Origin: Plumapathes pennacea
Taxonomy: Eukaryota > Cnidaria > Anthozoa > Antipatharia > Myriopathidae
Reading direction: 5' to 3'
DNA length: 64,000 nucleotides
NCBI GenBank assembly: GCA_964036295.1
Contig: OZ038463.1
Coordinates: forward strand, 9,415,274-9,479,273
Shown: piece after piece, positions 1 through 24,917 of the stretch
How positions within the stretch are numbered: the first letter of the stretch is position 1
How the letters are laid out: every line of letters begins with the position of its first letter
Program-made: the position numbers and the translations under genes
The notes under the pieces: generated by a model
Told to the model about the DNA's origin: nothing
The model's input: the letters and a program-made list of their open reading frames with translations, nothing else
Database searches by the model: none

Positions 1-512
1 ACGTCCTTCCCGAGCTTTGTCTGCAATCTCTTTTGCAGTTTTTAAGTGCAATTCGTGTTGTTCTTTTGCCTTGTTGTACTGCTCAAGAGACAAGTAACAG
101 TTGCCAAGTTTACCATAAGCAGCTTCTTCCCCAACCTCGTCTCCAATCTCTTTTGGAGACGAGGAATGGTCAAATGCAATTCATGGTGTTCTTTTGCCCT
201 GTCGTACTGCCCAAGAGGACGGTGGTAACAGAGGCCAAGGTTTCCATAAGCACGCCCTTCCCCAGCCTTGTCTCCAACCTCTTTTACAGTTTTCAAGTGC
301 AATTGATGGTATTCTTTTGCCTTGTCGTACTGCCCAAGAGAATGGTAACAGTTGCTTAGGTTACCATAAGCACGTCCTTCCCAAGCCTCGTCTCCAATCT
401 CTTTTGTATTGGTCATTTGCAATTCATTGTGTTCTGTATCCTTACTGCTCGAGAGAAGAGTGTCTGTTTCCATTTGTACTTCTTTTGAGGCCTTGTACTC
501 TATCTGTGTAAC
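1..512 (-). pseudogene. TPR-repeat protein fragment, frameshifted, cut by window edge
   Basis: The minus strand encodes about four tetratricopeptide-like units of about 40 residues (about 122-bp DNA period). Each carries the pattern GRAYGNLG-CYHSLGQYDKAKE followed by HELHLK and a KEIGDEA-like linker. This is the TPR type seen in GPSM2/NPHP3-like and NACHT-TPR proteins, which act as protein-interaction scaffolds. A splice acceptor (gttgtag) lies just upstream of the repeats near 513, so this looks like the start of an internal exon. The reading frame is lost near 165-180: the linker KEIGDE continues in a different frame from the preceding HELHL. One unit also has an extra codon (YHRPLGQY). The frameshift suggests a decayed copy, but a sequencing error cannot be excluded. 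Full domain architecture lies outside the window. Confidence 0.6.
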
Positions 513-1339
513 TACAACAACAACAAAAAAGAATCTTTTAACGTATGTGCGTTCGACGTAGGAGAACGCAACCCTAATCTCAACAGTACACCCTGGGGTT
601 GATGGGATACATATCACGTGCTTTGGCCAGGCGCGAGAAATCGAGATTTTTTGTGTGGGCGATGTTTAAAATCTGTGCCATTTTAAATAATTACTATGTC
701 TCACGAGTGGCTCTGAGTGATCACACCGAGGTCTATCAAAGGCAAAGTCACCTACTTTTAAGAAAAAGAAACCAATATCTGGGATAAGGGCAGCACGACA
801 GCAAGAATTCCACAGAAAAATGTGACTCGACTCGCGATTGCCGTATTTCAGTTTCTGCGTTGATTAAAACCGTGTTAAAATAAACTCAATATGCAACCGA
901 CACTTTACTAATCTTACAGATACTTATCTGCAAGAAATATACGGCTTTGTGCAGACAGAGGTATCGTGGTGACTCAATCGCAAGCCACAGGATGGTCGAA
1001 TTGTGAAATTCTCGTGCGATTCAACTTTTTCCGACGAAAGTATTAATCACATTTGATCATGTATTATACTTTCCCTTTATCTTCAAAGAATGCAAAAAAG
1101 AAAAAAAGAGAGAAAAAAAAAGAAAAAAAAAAAAAAAAGAAAAAAAAAAAAGAAAGAAAGAAAGAAGTTTAATATTGCAAGGCCAGGGTTTGAGCCCGTG
1201 CTGCGCGGTCTTCGTGCTGGTCATTTCTGGTCCTAGACGAAACCCACGAGCTTTTCAAGATCGTTATGGGGAAAAACATTTTAGAGCAAAAACAGCCCCA
1301 AGCAAAGAGACGTTGACTGCACTGACTAATCTCTGATTA

Positions 1340-1645
1340 CTACTACTTATATGTTTTGGCGAGCCACTCATTCTATCCCATTTGCTTGACTGGCGAGACG
1401 CCGAGTCACTTGTTATGTTCAAGTTGCTCGACTGACGAGCCGCCAAGCCGGCGAGCCATTCATTTTATACAAGTTGCTTGACTGATACCCCGCGCGCTAT
1501 TTTGTTCATGCGTCCCAAGCTGCCAAGCCGGCGATCCACTCATTTTATACACTTGTTCGATTGACGAGCCGGTGAGCCACTTATATTTTTATAACTTGCT
1601 CGACTGACGAGCCGCCGAGCCATTCATTTTATGTAACTTGCTTGT
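1340..1645. repeat. Degenerate tandem repeat rich in GACGAGCCGCCGAGCCA
   Basis: About five imperfect units combine a GC-rich part (CGACTGACGAGCCG and relatives), a CATTCATTTTATAC part and a CAAGTTGCTTGAC part. The period is roughly 60 bp. The same array is present in copy B at 15934-16230. No coding sequence is seen. The surrounding stretch 620-3540, downstream of the Mx-like gene, shows no other gene. Confidence 0.55.
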
Positions 1646-3569
1646 TCATATATTTTGGAGTAACGAGGTTTCGCAAGGTACACTGACGATAGCAAAGAAA
1701 CCAACATAAGAAATGAGTCGGTGAACTGACTTGCAGGTACTGTATACAGTACATGTGGAAGCATCCGTTGCAGATATGAAACATTAGTTGAGTTGAAAAA
1801 TAGCGCAGCACAGAAACAGAAAAAAGAAAAGAAACAAGACAGAAAATGACAGTTTACAGCGCACCTTTGGCTAAACCGACGAGATCCCGGAATAACCTTG
1901 ATCCGTGCCAGTGACTGGTTGATTCGATTTCCTCACAGGGTCAACACACATAAAAGAGTACTCATAATAAGAATGAACCAAGCTTTACTTATCATTTAAC
2001 TCATAGCCAAGAGTCACGTGAAAACTGGTGCCGAAGAACCAGCCGGAAGCGTACCCTGGTCCCAAAGGTTTTGTAATCCTCCAAGGGAAGCATTGAGCCG
2101 CGCAAGGGTGAAAAGCGACGAGCGGAAAGCAAAGGAAAACCTCTGGCGTCGGTGATCCGGCTTTCCACTCGTCGCTGCGCGGCTCAATCTCGAGTAGCTT
2201 TTTCAAAACTCAGTTATATATCTATTTCTCTCTAACCTCGTTGTGTATTGAAAGTAAACCTTTCTTGTGTGCTCCGATTGGTGAAGATATTGATAAACTT
2301 CTCACCTATAGTCGTGGCGTTGTGTCTTGCAATGTAAATTTTATTCGGCTCTTGGCAAACTTCGGTTTCAAGTTATTGAATGTCGAATTGTCCAAAAATA
2401 CATACACTTGGTTTCATTTTTTATCGATCCGTTGCTGTCATTGATCACGCACTTTCTATCTTTAGGGGGAGGAGTGGAGACAAGAGGAAATTTAACGCCC
2501 AGAAACAATGTACTCGTTGGCGCGAAACGCTTGTGAGAGGCTGAACTTAAACAAAAAATAAAAACACCCACAACAGTGGTCATTACGTACTTATAAAGTG
2601 ACTGCGAGTTAAAGGAATATTCGTAGCTTATCAGAAAAAAAAAATGACCACAAAAACACAAATGCTGGCTCACCTTTGGTCGTTTGTACGAGAGCCTGGC
2701 ATAGTAACCTTGATCTTGTGCTTGACTGCCAATTTCTTATTTATTCCTGGTTAAGGCTACAGAAAAACATGCCGCCTGTGGTTCATTAGGCTAACTTATT
2801 CATCACTTCGCACTATCTATCTTTTGTTTGTTTGTTTGTTTTCGTTGTTTCGTTTCGCAAATAATTACCACAAGCCTGATAAACGAGTTAAACTCGTGCT
2901 AAAAAGTAGCTGGAGACCGTCTTTTGCCGCTGATCCCTTTAATCATCAGTCGCTTAGTTCGTTCAAAGACTCTGTTGACTTAGCCCTTGAACATAAAAGG
3001 GGGGAGGGAAGGGGATGTTTGCCTGAACTATCGAGCAATCTTAATAATTGAGAACGTTACACTCGAACACAAAGACATTTCTCGCGGCTTGAAGCTAAAA
3101 AATCTGACTAAAATCTAACCAAAATGGATGAAGATGGTGAATTAAATCTAGCACTCTCCTGACAGCAGACCACGACCACGAGCGAGTTAGTTGGAAATGA
3201 GTAATAAAAATGTATTAGCGAGTAAAGGTGGTATTTAGGAGGCTTTGGGATAGGAATCATTTTTTCGTTGTTTAATTTAATGTCTACACATATTGGCCAG
3301 CTCTCTAATCATAATTTCAATCACATCCATTTGAACGGCACCCCCGCCTCCACAGACGGAGCCTGGAACGGATAACTGTACTTAAATGAATGTTGAAACA
3401 TATATCTACTCAGCTTTGCTTTAAAAACCCTTCTAACCCAATTTCAGACCAAAATATACAATTTTTGATCCTATATCAGGCTTGTCTACCAACATTTTCA
3501 CAATAGAAAGTCAGTAACTAGTTTTAAATGAGACAGCCGTCAAAATTTGGCATGGATTTGGAACGTCAA

Positions 3570-11155
<7,586 letters not shown>

Positions 11156-11700
11156 GACAACAGTAAGCTATCTCTCAAACAGTATCCGCCTACAGCAAAT
11201 CTTGTTTTTGCTTTTACCGGGAACCTGTGGAATGGCATATTAAACATATACTGGATGAAACATTTTAAAATATATATTTAAATGATAGTATTAGTATTTT
11301 CCAGTGTCACAGAATAGTTCTAATACCATGGATTGGATAAAACTATGCAGACCCCTGAAAGTATTTTTATCTACCGACTGGGAATTTTTTTCCAGTGCAG
11401 TTGACGGCCCGTTTACAGACTACACAGGCAATTTTTGATTCGATTTTGGTGCGAGTGAAGTGTCGCGCGATTTTCGATGCGATTCCCACTTGCACGTGTA
11501 AAGGCCCATTTACATGGAGAAAAGTTGTCCCGGGTACCCAAGACAACCGAGTTACCCGGGACAAACTAACTTTTCAGTTATTCCTTTGGAAAATTCAACT
11601 AACCGTTTACACGAGACGAGACAACTTGGAGGGCGAGTTGTCAATCTTGCCTCGGCAGGGCGTACGGCCTGGCATGATTAAAGAGGTTTGAAATTTAACA

Positions 11701-12330
11701 AATTGACGTCAGTTTTTTATGTGTCTGTCCTCTTAATAATCATGAAACGCGTCATAACATTGTCAAAAAGTTGTGGATCCACGAGGCGCTTCGCCGAGTG
11801 GATCCGCAACTTTTTGACAATGTTATGACGCGTTTCATGATCAATAAGAGGACAGACACATAAAAAACTGGCGTCAATTTGTTTTTTACAATAACAAAAC
11901 TCAAGCGACGACGCGGGGAAAACACGCAAGAAAACTGGATTTTGTTCGATTTGACCGAAATGTTGTCAACAACTTTTCCCGCTTTCTAATTGGTCGACGT
12001 TGAAATTCAAGACATTTCATTGGCCAAAAAGTGACAGTTTGACGTGAGCATTTCGCGCGTGCAAAATAAAATTTTGTCAAAGAAGTTGGAAAGAAATGAA
12101 ACTAGACGCTTTTCTGCTGCGGTTTTCTCGACAATTTCAAGACAAAGCTCAAGGAAATTCGCCTCTGAACACTTCTGGTTCTCTACTTCAAATGCCGAAT
12201 GTCGCTTTTGCAAGAACTGAGGTAAAATTGAAGCTGAATTCACCTTCTTCGTCCAAATCACTGTCGTCAGCACTCGATTTTATGTGTCTGTCCTCTTATT
12301 GATAATGAAAATTAGCCAATCACAAAGCGA
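11701..12330. mobile_element. MITE with 179-bp terminal palindrome, unit 1
   Basis: It starts with a near-perfect palindrome (11701-11879) whose arms hold ATGTGTCTGTCCTCTTA and CATGAAACGCGTCATAACAT. The centre is cgaggcgcttcgccgag. A 430-bp body follows, ending with another inverted tgtgtctgtcctcttattga near 12282. A second unit lies at 12498-13050. Half of the palindrome arm recurs far away near 57733. Confidence 0.7.
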
Positions 12331-12497
12331 GAAACTGACGTGTTATTGTAAAAATTGTACATCGATCGGTTTTAAGGCCTTAAACACGAAGGCGCGCTAT
12401 AAAAGGCCGTTGGCCCCGCCTCCGTTCGACATCAATGATGAGAACCATTAACCATTACGCCTGTAGAAATAATGGAACTTTCTAGTGAAATCATTTA

Positions 12498-13060
12498 ACA
12501 ATTTGACGTCAGTTTTTTATGTGTCTGTCCTCTTATTGATCATGAAACGCGTCATAACATTGTCAAAAAGTTGTGGATCCACGAGGCGCTTTGCCCATAA
12601 CAAAACTCAAGCGACGACGCGGGGAAAACACGCAAGAAAACTGGATTTTGTTCGATTTGACCGAAATGTTGTCAACAACTTTTCCCGCTTTCTAATCTGG
12701 TCGAGGTTGAAATTCAAGACATTTCATTGGCCAAAAAGTGACAGTTTGACGTGAGCATTTCGCGCGTGCAAAATAAAATTTTGTCAAAGAAGTTGGAAAG
12801 AAATGAAACTAGACGCTTTTCTGCTGCGGTTTTCTCGACTATTTCAAGACAAAGTTTAAGGAAATTCGCCTCTGAACACTTCTGGTTCTCTACTTCAAAT
12901 GCCGAATGTCGCTTTTGCAAGAACTGAGGTAAAATTGAAGCTGAATTTACCTTCTTCGACCAAATCACTGTCGTCAGCACTCGATTTTGTGTCTGTCCTC
13001 TTATTGATAATAAAAATTAGCCAATCACAAAGCGAGAAACTGACGTGTTATTGTAAAATA
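12498..13060. mobile_element. MITE unit 2, direct copy with truncated palindrome
   Basis: It matches 11712-12330 at high identity, but the second arm of the palindrome is deleted: gaggcgctttg jumps directly to cccataacaaaactcaagcg. The two units and the short spacer probably arose by local duplication followed by deletion of hairpin sequence. Confidence 0.7.
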
Positions 13061-13084
13061 TTTAATCGTCAAAACCACAACAAA

Positions 13085-13650
13085 TTTTGACCTGTGATGG
13101 CGTAAATCGTGGTAAATAAGAGTCCACACCACGGTAAACCAGTGGAAATTTGTTTTTTACCACACTATTTAGAAATATACAAGAAAATGTCGCTGTATTT
13201 CGTTGCAAAACGTGACACGCTGACGTCACATCGTTGTCTGGTTAATAAATTTCCACTGGTTTGCCGTGGTGTGGACTCTTATTTACCACGATTTACGTCA
13301 TCACATGGTCAAAATGTTGTGGACTCACGAGGCGCTTCGCCGAGTGAGTCCGCAACTAATTTTGACCATGTGATGGCGTAAATCGTGGTAAATAAGAGTC
13401 CACACTACGGCAAACCAGTGAAAATTTGTTTTTTACCACAACATTTAGAAATATACAAGAAACTTTCGTTGTATTTTGCTGCAAAACGTGACATACTGGC
13501 GTCAGCATCGTTGTCTGGACTCTTATTTACCACGCTAAATCGACCAATCAGAGAGCGAGAAACTAGTGTGTTGTGGTAAAAACTCTTATTTACCACGGTT
13601 AATCGACCAATCAGAAAGTGAGAAACTAGTGTGTTGTGGTAAAAAGTCTG
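13085..13650. mobile_element. Nested palindromic elements with TGGTAAATAAGAGTCCACAC motif
   Basis: Several direct and inverted copies of CGTGGTAAATAAGAGTCCAC lie around a long palindrome centred near 13337. The centre gaggcgcttcgccgagtg is the same as in the neighbouring MITE family, although the arms differ. No coding capacity is seen. Confidence 0.65.
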
Positions 13651-13969
13651 TTTCGCGCCGGTCGAAAAACAAATTTTTGGCATTATCAATCAAAACCACA
13701 AGAATACAGAAATCAACAATAGGACTATCCTCCTTCAGTCAGCCGCCATCCATGGGTTCAGTATAAACGCTGAATTTAAAATATACTTCCCAGTCTCCAA
13801 ACCGAAAGGGCCAGCTTTGATCAGGTTTACCCGGGACAACATATTTTTAGATAAACGCTCGGTTAAGTAATTGTCTCGGGGGAAGGGTTGTCTCGGGTAC
13901 TCGGGTCAATTTTCTCCATATAAACGGGCCATTTTTATCCGAGCCGTACCAAAAAATATTCTGTATTAT

Positions 13970-15072
13970 AACATAGTCGCGATATAAGCCACGTTCTGAC
14001 TGGTGGAAGAGCGTGCTCCATAACTTTATCGTGCACGCCCGTGCTCAATAACATGACGTGAGCAAATGCCGCTTCCTTTCGACTTTTTCTAGCTTTCCTC
14101 GTTTATAAAGTAACAGAAGCTTTACAACTAAGAAGAAAATAGCTTTATTTTCCGAAGAAATTTGTACTACATGAAGTCAAACCGGCACCCAAAGGAAATC
14201 AGTAATCAAGTCTGAAAAATTCTGTATTTCAACGGTCGGCACAGGAAATTGTATAAATCAAAACTCACCTATTTCTCGACGGCTTAATTCTCATGGACCA
14301 GTGAAATCCATCACAGCAGAGATAAATATCCGTCAAGCCTTCAATGGCTTTGAAATGAAACGGCGTTCATTCATTCCGAAAGCCGCTACACCTGCAGTGT
14401 TTACAATACAGTTTGCTGACAGCTCGAATAACAAACAAGTCCGCTCGGCAAACATTTCCATCTCTTTCGCTTATGGTGATTGTTTACATTCTTCGGCGAA
14501 TCACTTTGCTTCTCCAGACCAGCATTGTCTGCTATAGTTCAAGGTGAATCTCACGTTGTTTTGAAGCGGCGACTTGAAGCGTTCATCTTCAACAATTGTA
14601 CCGTTCAAAACATTTACATCGTCACGAATTCCAAAGTCACCGAAGGCTGCTGGCTTTCACCACGCCAGGTTAACAGTACTTTCGGTGTTTTCGTCGATTA
14701 AACAACATCTTTTTCATCGACACTCACCAACCTTTAGCTGGCAGAAATGTTAGTTGTGGCGTGTTTTCAACATCCAATGAGAGAGTTTGTTTTGCCTTTT
14801 GCGCGTCGAAAGAGAATTTTGCATTCAAGCAGAAATGAAAATTTGTTTTCGCTCGTAATTTCGTGTGTCTATGTTATAAAAGAATTGGTTCATGCTTTTA
14901 GCTGTGCATCTATCGAGTTATGGATGCACTTGGGAAGTTGGGAGAGCACTCGTGAAGCTAGAGTTGCTCTCGGCTACGCCTCGAGCAACTCTTACGCTTC
15001 TCTCGTGCTTTCCCAACTTCCCGCGTGCACCATAACTCGATAGACGCACGCTAAGCATGAACCAATTCTTAT
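13970..15072. mobile_element. Non-autonomous element with terminal 195-bp palindrome between the duplicates
   Basis: The right part (about 14876-15072) is a long palindrome with arms gaattggttcatgc and gcatgaaccaattc, and cgagttatggatgcac against its complement. The left part carries unrelated AT-rich sequence. Reading frames of 60-98 codons within it show no recognisable protein. Confidence 0.5.
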
Positions 15073-15075
15073 GGG

Positions 15076-15222
15076 TCTTAAGGTGGTGTTACACTGGTCG
15101 ATTTGCAACGACGATTTGCAACGATACGATGTTGCACTAAAAATCGTTCAGGTGTAACACCCCATTGCGAACATTTTTCGCGATGTTTGCAGTGCTGCAA
15201 CGCGTTGCAAGTTTTTGCGATG
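15076..15222. mobile_element. Truncated MITE at the 5' junction of duplication copy B
   Basis: The sequence from aaggtggtgttacactggtc matches the left 60% of the intact MITE at 37537-37756, including gtgtaacaccccattgcgaa and gctgcaacgcgttgcaa. It then passes into copy B at the shared string gcgatgttt. Confidence 0.8.
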
Positions 15223-15687
15223 TTTAAAATCTGTGCCATTTTAAATAATTACTATGCGCGCTCTATGTCTCACGAGTGGCTCTGAGTGATCACACCGAGG
15301 TCTATCAAAGGCAAAGTCACCTACTTTTAAGAAAAAGAAGCCAATATCTGGGATAATAAGGGCAGCACGACAGCAAGAATTCCACAGAAAAATGTGACTC
15401 GACTCGCGATTGCCGTATTTCAGTTTCTGCGTTGATTAAAACCGTGTTAAAATAAACTCAATATGCAACCGACACTTTACTAATCTTACAGATACTTATC
15501 TGCAAGAAATATACGGCTTTGTGCAGACAGAGGTATCGTGGTGACTCAATCGCAAGCCACAGGATGGTCAAATTGTGAAACTCTCGTGCGATTCAACTTT
15601 TTTCCGACGAAAGTATTAATCACATTTGATCATATATTATACTTTCCCTTTATCTTCAAAGAATGCAAAAAAGAAAAAAAGAGAGAA

Positions 15688-15719
<32 letters not shown>

Positions 15720-18187
15720 AAAAAAAAAAAAAGAAAGAAAGAAGTTTTGGTTAAATATTGCAAGGCCAGGGTTTGAACCCGTGCTGCGCGGTCTTCGTGC
15801 TGGTTATTTCTGGTCTTAGACGAAACCCACGAGCTTTTCAAGATCGTTATGGGGAAAAACATTTTAGAGCAAAAACAACCTCAAGCAAAGAGACGTTGAC
15901 TGCACTGACTAATTTCTGATTACCACTAGTTTATGTTTTGGCGAGCCACTCATTCTATCCCATTTGCTTGACTGGCGAGACGCCGAGTCACTTGTTATGT
16001 TCAAGTTGCTCGACTGACGAGCCGCCAAGCCGGCGAGCCATTCATTTTATACAAGTTGCTTGACTGATACCCCGCGCGCTATTTTGTTCATGCGTCCCAA
16101 GCTGCCGAGCCGGCGATCCACTCATTTTATACACTTGTTCGATTGACGAGCCGGCGAGCCACTCATGCATTTTTTTATAACTTGCTCGACTGACGAGCCG
16201 CCGAGCCATTCATTTTATGTAACTTGCTCGTTCATATATTTTGGAGTAACGAAGTTTCGCAGGGTACACTGATGATAGCAAAGAAACCGACATAAGAAAT
16301 GAGTCGGTGAACTAACTTGCAGGTACTGTATACAGTACATGTGGAAGCATCCGTTGCAGATATGAAACATTAGTTGAGTTGAAAAATAGCGCAGCACAGA
16401 AACAGAAAAAAGAAAAGAAACAAGACAGAAAATGACAGTTTACAGCGCACCTTTGGGTAAACCGACGAGATCCCGGAACAACCTTGATCCGTGTCAGTGA
16501 CTGGTTGATTCGATTTTCTCACAGGGTCAACTCACTGTGAGGCAAACATAAAACAGTATTCATAGTGAGAATAAACAAGCTTTACTTATCATTTAACTCA
16601 TAGCCAAGAGGCACGGTGAAAACTGGTGCTGACCAGCCGGAAGCGTACCCTGGTCCCAGAGGTTTTCTAATCCTCCAAGGGAAGCATTGAGCCGCGCAAG
16701 GGTGAAAAGCGAGTCGCGAAGCGACGAGCGGAAAGCAAAGGAAAACCTCTGGCGTCGGTGATCCGGCTTTCCACTCGTCGCTGCGCGGCTCAATCTCGAG
16801 TAGCTTTTTCAAAACTCAGTTATATATCTATTTCTCTCTAACCTCGTTGTGTATTGAAAGTAAACCTTTCTTGTGTGCTCCGATTGGTAAAGATATTGAT
16901 AAACTTTTCACCTATAGTCGTGGCGTTGTGTCTTGGAATGTAAATTTTATTCGGCTCTTGGCAAACTTCGGTTTCAAGTTATTGAATGTCGAATTGTCCA
17001 AAAATACATACACTTGGTTTCATTTTTTATCGATCCGTTGCTGTCATTGATCACGCACTTTCTATCTTTAGGGGGAGGATGGAGACAAGAGAAAATTTAA
17101 CGCCCAGAAACAATGTACTCGTTGGCGCGAAACGCTTATGAGAGGCTGAACTTAAACAAAAAATAAAAACACCCACAACAGTGGTCATTACGTACTTATA
17201 AAGTGACTGCGAGTTAAAGGAATATTCGTAGCTTATCAGAAAAAAAAAATGACCACAAAAACAGGAATGCTGGCTCACCTTTGGTCGTTTGTACGAGATC
17301 CTGGCATAGTAACCTTGATCTTGTGCTTGACTGTCAATTTCTTATTTATTCCTGGTTAAGGCTACAGAAAAACATGCCGCCTGTGGTTCATTAGGCTAAC
17401 TTATTCATCACTGCGCACTATCTATCTTTTGTTTGTTTGTTTGTTTTCGTTGTTTCGTTTCGCAAATAATTACCACAAGCCTGATAAACGAGTTAAACTC
17501 GTGCTAAAAAGTAGCTGGAGACCGTCTTTTGCCGCTGATCCCTTTAATCATCAGTCGCTTAGTTCGTTCAAAGACTCTGTTGACTTAACCCTTGAACATA
17601 CAAGGGGGGAGGGAAGGGGATGTTTGCGCCTGAACTATCGAGCAATCTTAATAATTGAGAACGTTACACTCGAACACAAAGACATTTCTCGCGGCTTGAA
17701 GCTAAAAAATCTGACTAAAATCTAACCAAAATGGATGAAGATGGTGAATTAAATCTAGCACTCTCCTGACAGCAGACCCACGACAGCTTCCGTTTTACGC
17801 CTGCAAAATTAGAGCGAGTTAGTTGGAAATGAGTAATAAAAATGTATTAGGGGTTAAAGGTGGTATTTAGAGGGTTTCTGGATAGGAATCATTTTTTCGT
17901 TGTTTAATTTAATGTCTACACATATTGGCCAGCTCTCTAATCATAGTTTCAACCACATCCATTTTATGCACCACCGCCTCCACAGACGGAGCCTGGAACG
18001 GATAACTGTACTTAAATGAATGTTGAAACATATATCTACTCAGCTTTGCTTTAAAAACCCTTCATAACCCAGTTCCAGACCAAAATATACGATTTTCGAT
18101 CCTATATCAGACCTGTCTACCAAAATTTGCACAATAGAAAGTTACTTTTTAGTGACAGCCATCTTTATATGGCATGGACTTAGTTAA

Positions 18188-23239
<5,052 letters not shown>

Positions 23240-23659
23240 GACAACAGTAAGCTATCTCTCAGAAAGTATCCGCCTGTAGCAAATTGTGAGTTTGCTTTTA
23301 CCGGGAACCTGTGGAATGGCATATTAAACATATACTGGATGAAACATTAAAAAAAATATATTTAAATGATAGTATTAGTATTTTCCAGTGTCACAGAATA
23401 TTTCTAATATCATGGATTGGATAAAACTATGTATAGAATTAAAACTATTAACAGTTTATAAAAGACCCCTGAAAGTATTTCTATCTACCGATTGGGAAGT
23501 TTTTCCAGTGCAGTTGACAAACAGGGATGTTTAACCATGGGCCCTAAGGCGATTTTTGATTCGATTTTGGTGCGAGTGAAGTGTCGCGCAATTTTCGATA
23601 CGATTCCCAATTGCACGTGTTGGGCCTTTACACGTGCAATTGGGAATCGTATCGAAAAT

Positions 23660-24356
23660 CGGGGCGAAGAAAAAACTGCGAAGAGGAGTGGGGCGAGGGT
23701 TCCCTCCGCCTTCCTTCTCCTCCCCCCTCCCCATTTTCCAACCGCATCCCCCCCCCCCCCTCCCCCCGCAGCTTTTGCTACATCCCAGTGCTACTCCCGA
23801 AAGAATTTTGCCTGAAAACGAACGGGAACGCCTGCATTACAGGCTATGGTCCTTTCGGTTTGGAGACTGGCTAAACCTTATATGGAGAAAAGTGGTTCCG
23901 GGTCACCGAGACAACCATCCCCCGAGTTACCCGGGGCAAACTAACTTTTTAATTATTCCTTTGAAAAATTCAGCCAACCGTTTACACGAGACAAGACAAC
24001 TTGGAGGGCGAGTTGTTGATCTTGCTTCGGCAGAGCAGGTACCCCTTGGTACGGCTTGGCATGGTTAAAGAGGTTTGAAATATCGTACATCGGTTTTAAG
24101 GCCTTAAACATGGGTTCAGTATAAACTGAATTTAAAATATACTTCCCAGTTTCCAAACCGAAAGGACCATAGCCTGCAATGCAGGCGTTCCCGTTCGTTT
24201 TCAGGCAAAATTCTTTCGGGAGTAGCACTGGGATGTAGCAAAAGCTGCGGGGGGAGGGGGGGGGGGATGCGGTTGGAAAATGGGGAAGGGGAGGGGAAGG
24301 AAGGCGGAGGGAACCCTCGCCCCCCTCCCCTCCGCAGTTTTTTCCTCGCCCCGATC
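23660..24356. repeat. Large inverted repeat with G/C homopolymer runs
   Basis: The left arm (about 23660-23870) and right arm (about 24146-24356) are about 210-bp inverted copies. They contain CCGCATCCCCCCC runs and the strings ctactcccgaaagaattttg and gaacgcctgcatt. The spacer holds part of the GGCCC-ended element. The overlapping proline- and serine-rich reading frames are low-complexity artefacts. Confidence 0.75.
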
Positions 24357-24612
24357 CCACTCCGAACGAATTTTGCCTGAAAACGAACAGGAACGCCTGC
24401 ATTGCAGGCTATGTCAGCGCGTGCTCAAAATATGCGTGCTCAAAATACGCCTGCTCTGCAGGCTAAAAGGACCAGCTTTGATGAGGTTCACCCGGGACAA
24501 CATAAATGCTCAGTTAAATAATTGTCTTGGGGGAAGGGTTGTCTCGGGCTCGCGTCAACTTTTCTCCATACAAACGGGCCATTTTTATCCGAGCCGTACC
24601 AAAAATATTCTG

Positions 24613-24917
24613 TAGTGTAAATGGGCCTTACGTCGCGTAAACTACTTTCGATTTCGTGGCGACTCATGGCAATTTGTCGTCGAAAAATCGCCTCTGTTTT
24701 GAGCCTGCTTAATTAACACTCCGCGTCTCTCGCTCAACCCTCGCCGATTATAACAGCACCATGCATTTCTGCCTCGTATGCTGCAAAATTGTCATGAAAC
24801 TGACGCTGTCTACTGAATTGCAATGAAATCACCGGAAGTTTACACGCGCGATTTACTAACCGCATAAAAAATTGCCTCTAAATGGCTTCCAAAGTCGCCT
24901 ATGTAAATGGGCCTCTT
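24613..24917. mobile_element. MITE-like element with TGTAAATGGGCC ends
   Basis: The string tgtaaatgggcctta at the left end recurs as tgtaaatgggcctct at the right end. The body contains aaaatcgcc and gcgattt motifs. I see no protein. The gene-free stretch from here to 27950 otherwise holds only the direct repeat described next. Confidence 0.35.

Larger units (their letters stand above)
11500..13937. mobile_element. Element with GGCCCRTTTACATGGAGAAAA ends, interrupted by palindromic elements
   Basis: The left end (about 11500, ggcccatttacatggagaaa) and the right end (about 13910-13937, ttttctccatataaacgggc) are inverted copies. Subterminal CCCGGG-rich motifs (acccgggacaac, gttgtcccgggt) are also inverted. 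The same element in copy B (about 23880-24590) is much shorter because it lacks the insertions at 11700-13700. Confidence 0.55.

Noticed and set aside
23492..24402. Proline-rich reading frames of 97-149 codons
   Set aside because: They span an inverted repeat with C and G runs and have counterparts in several frames. Composition, not coding, explains them.
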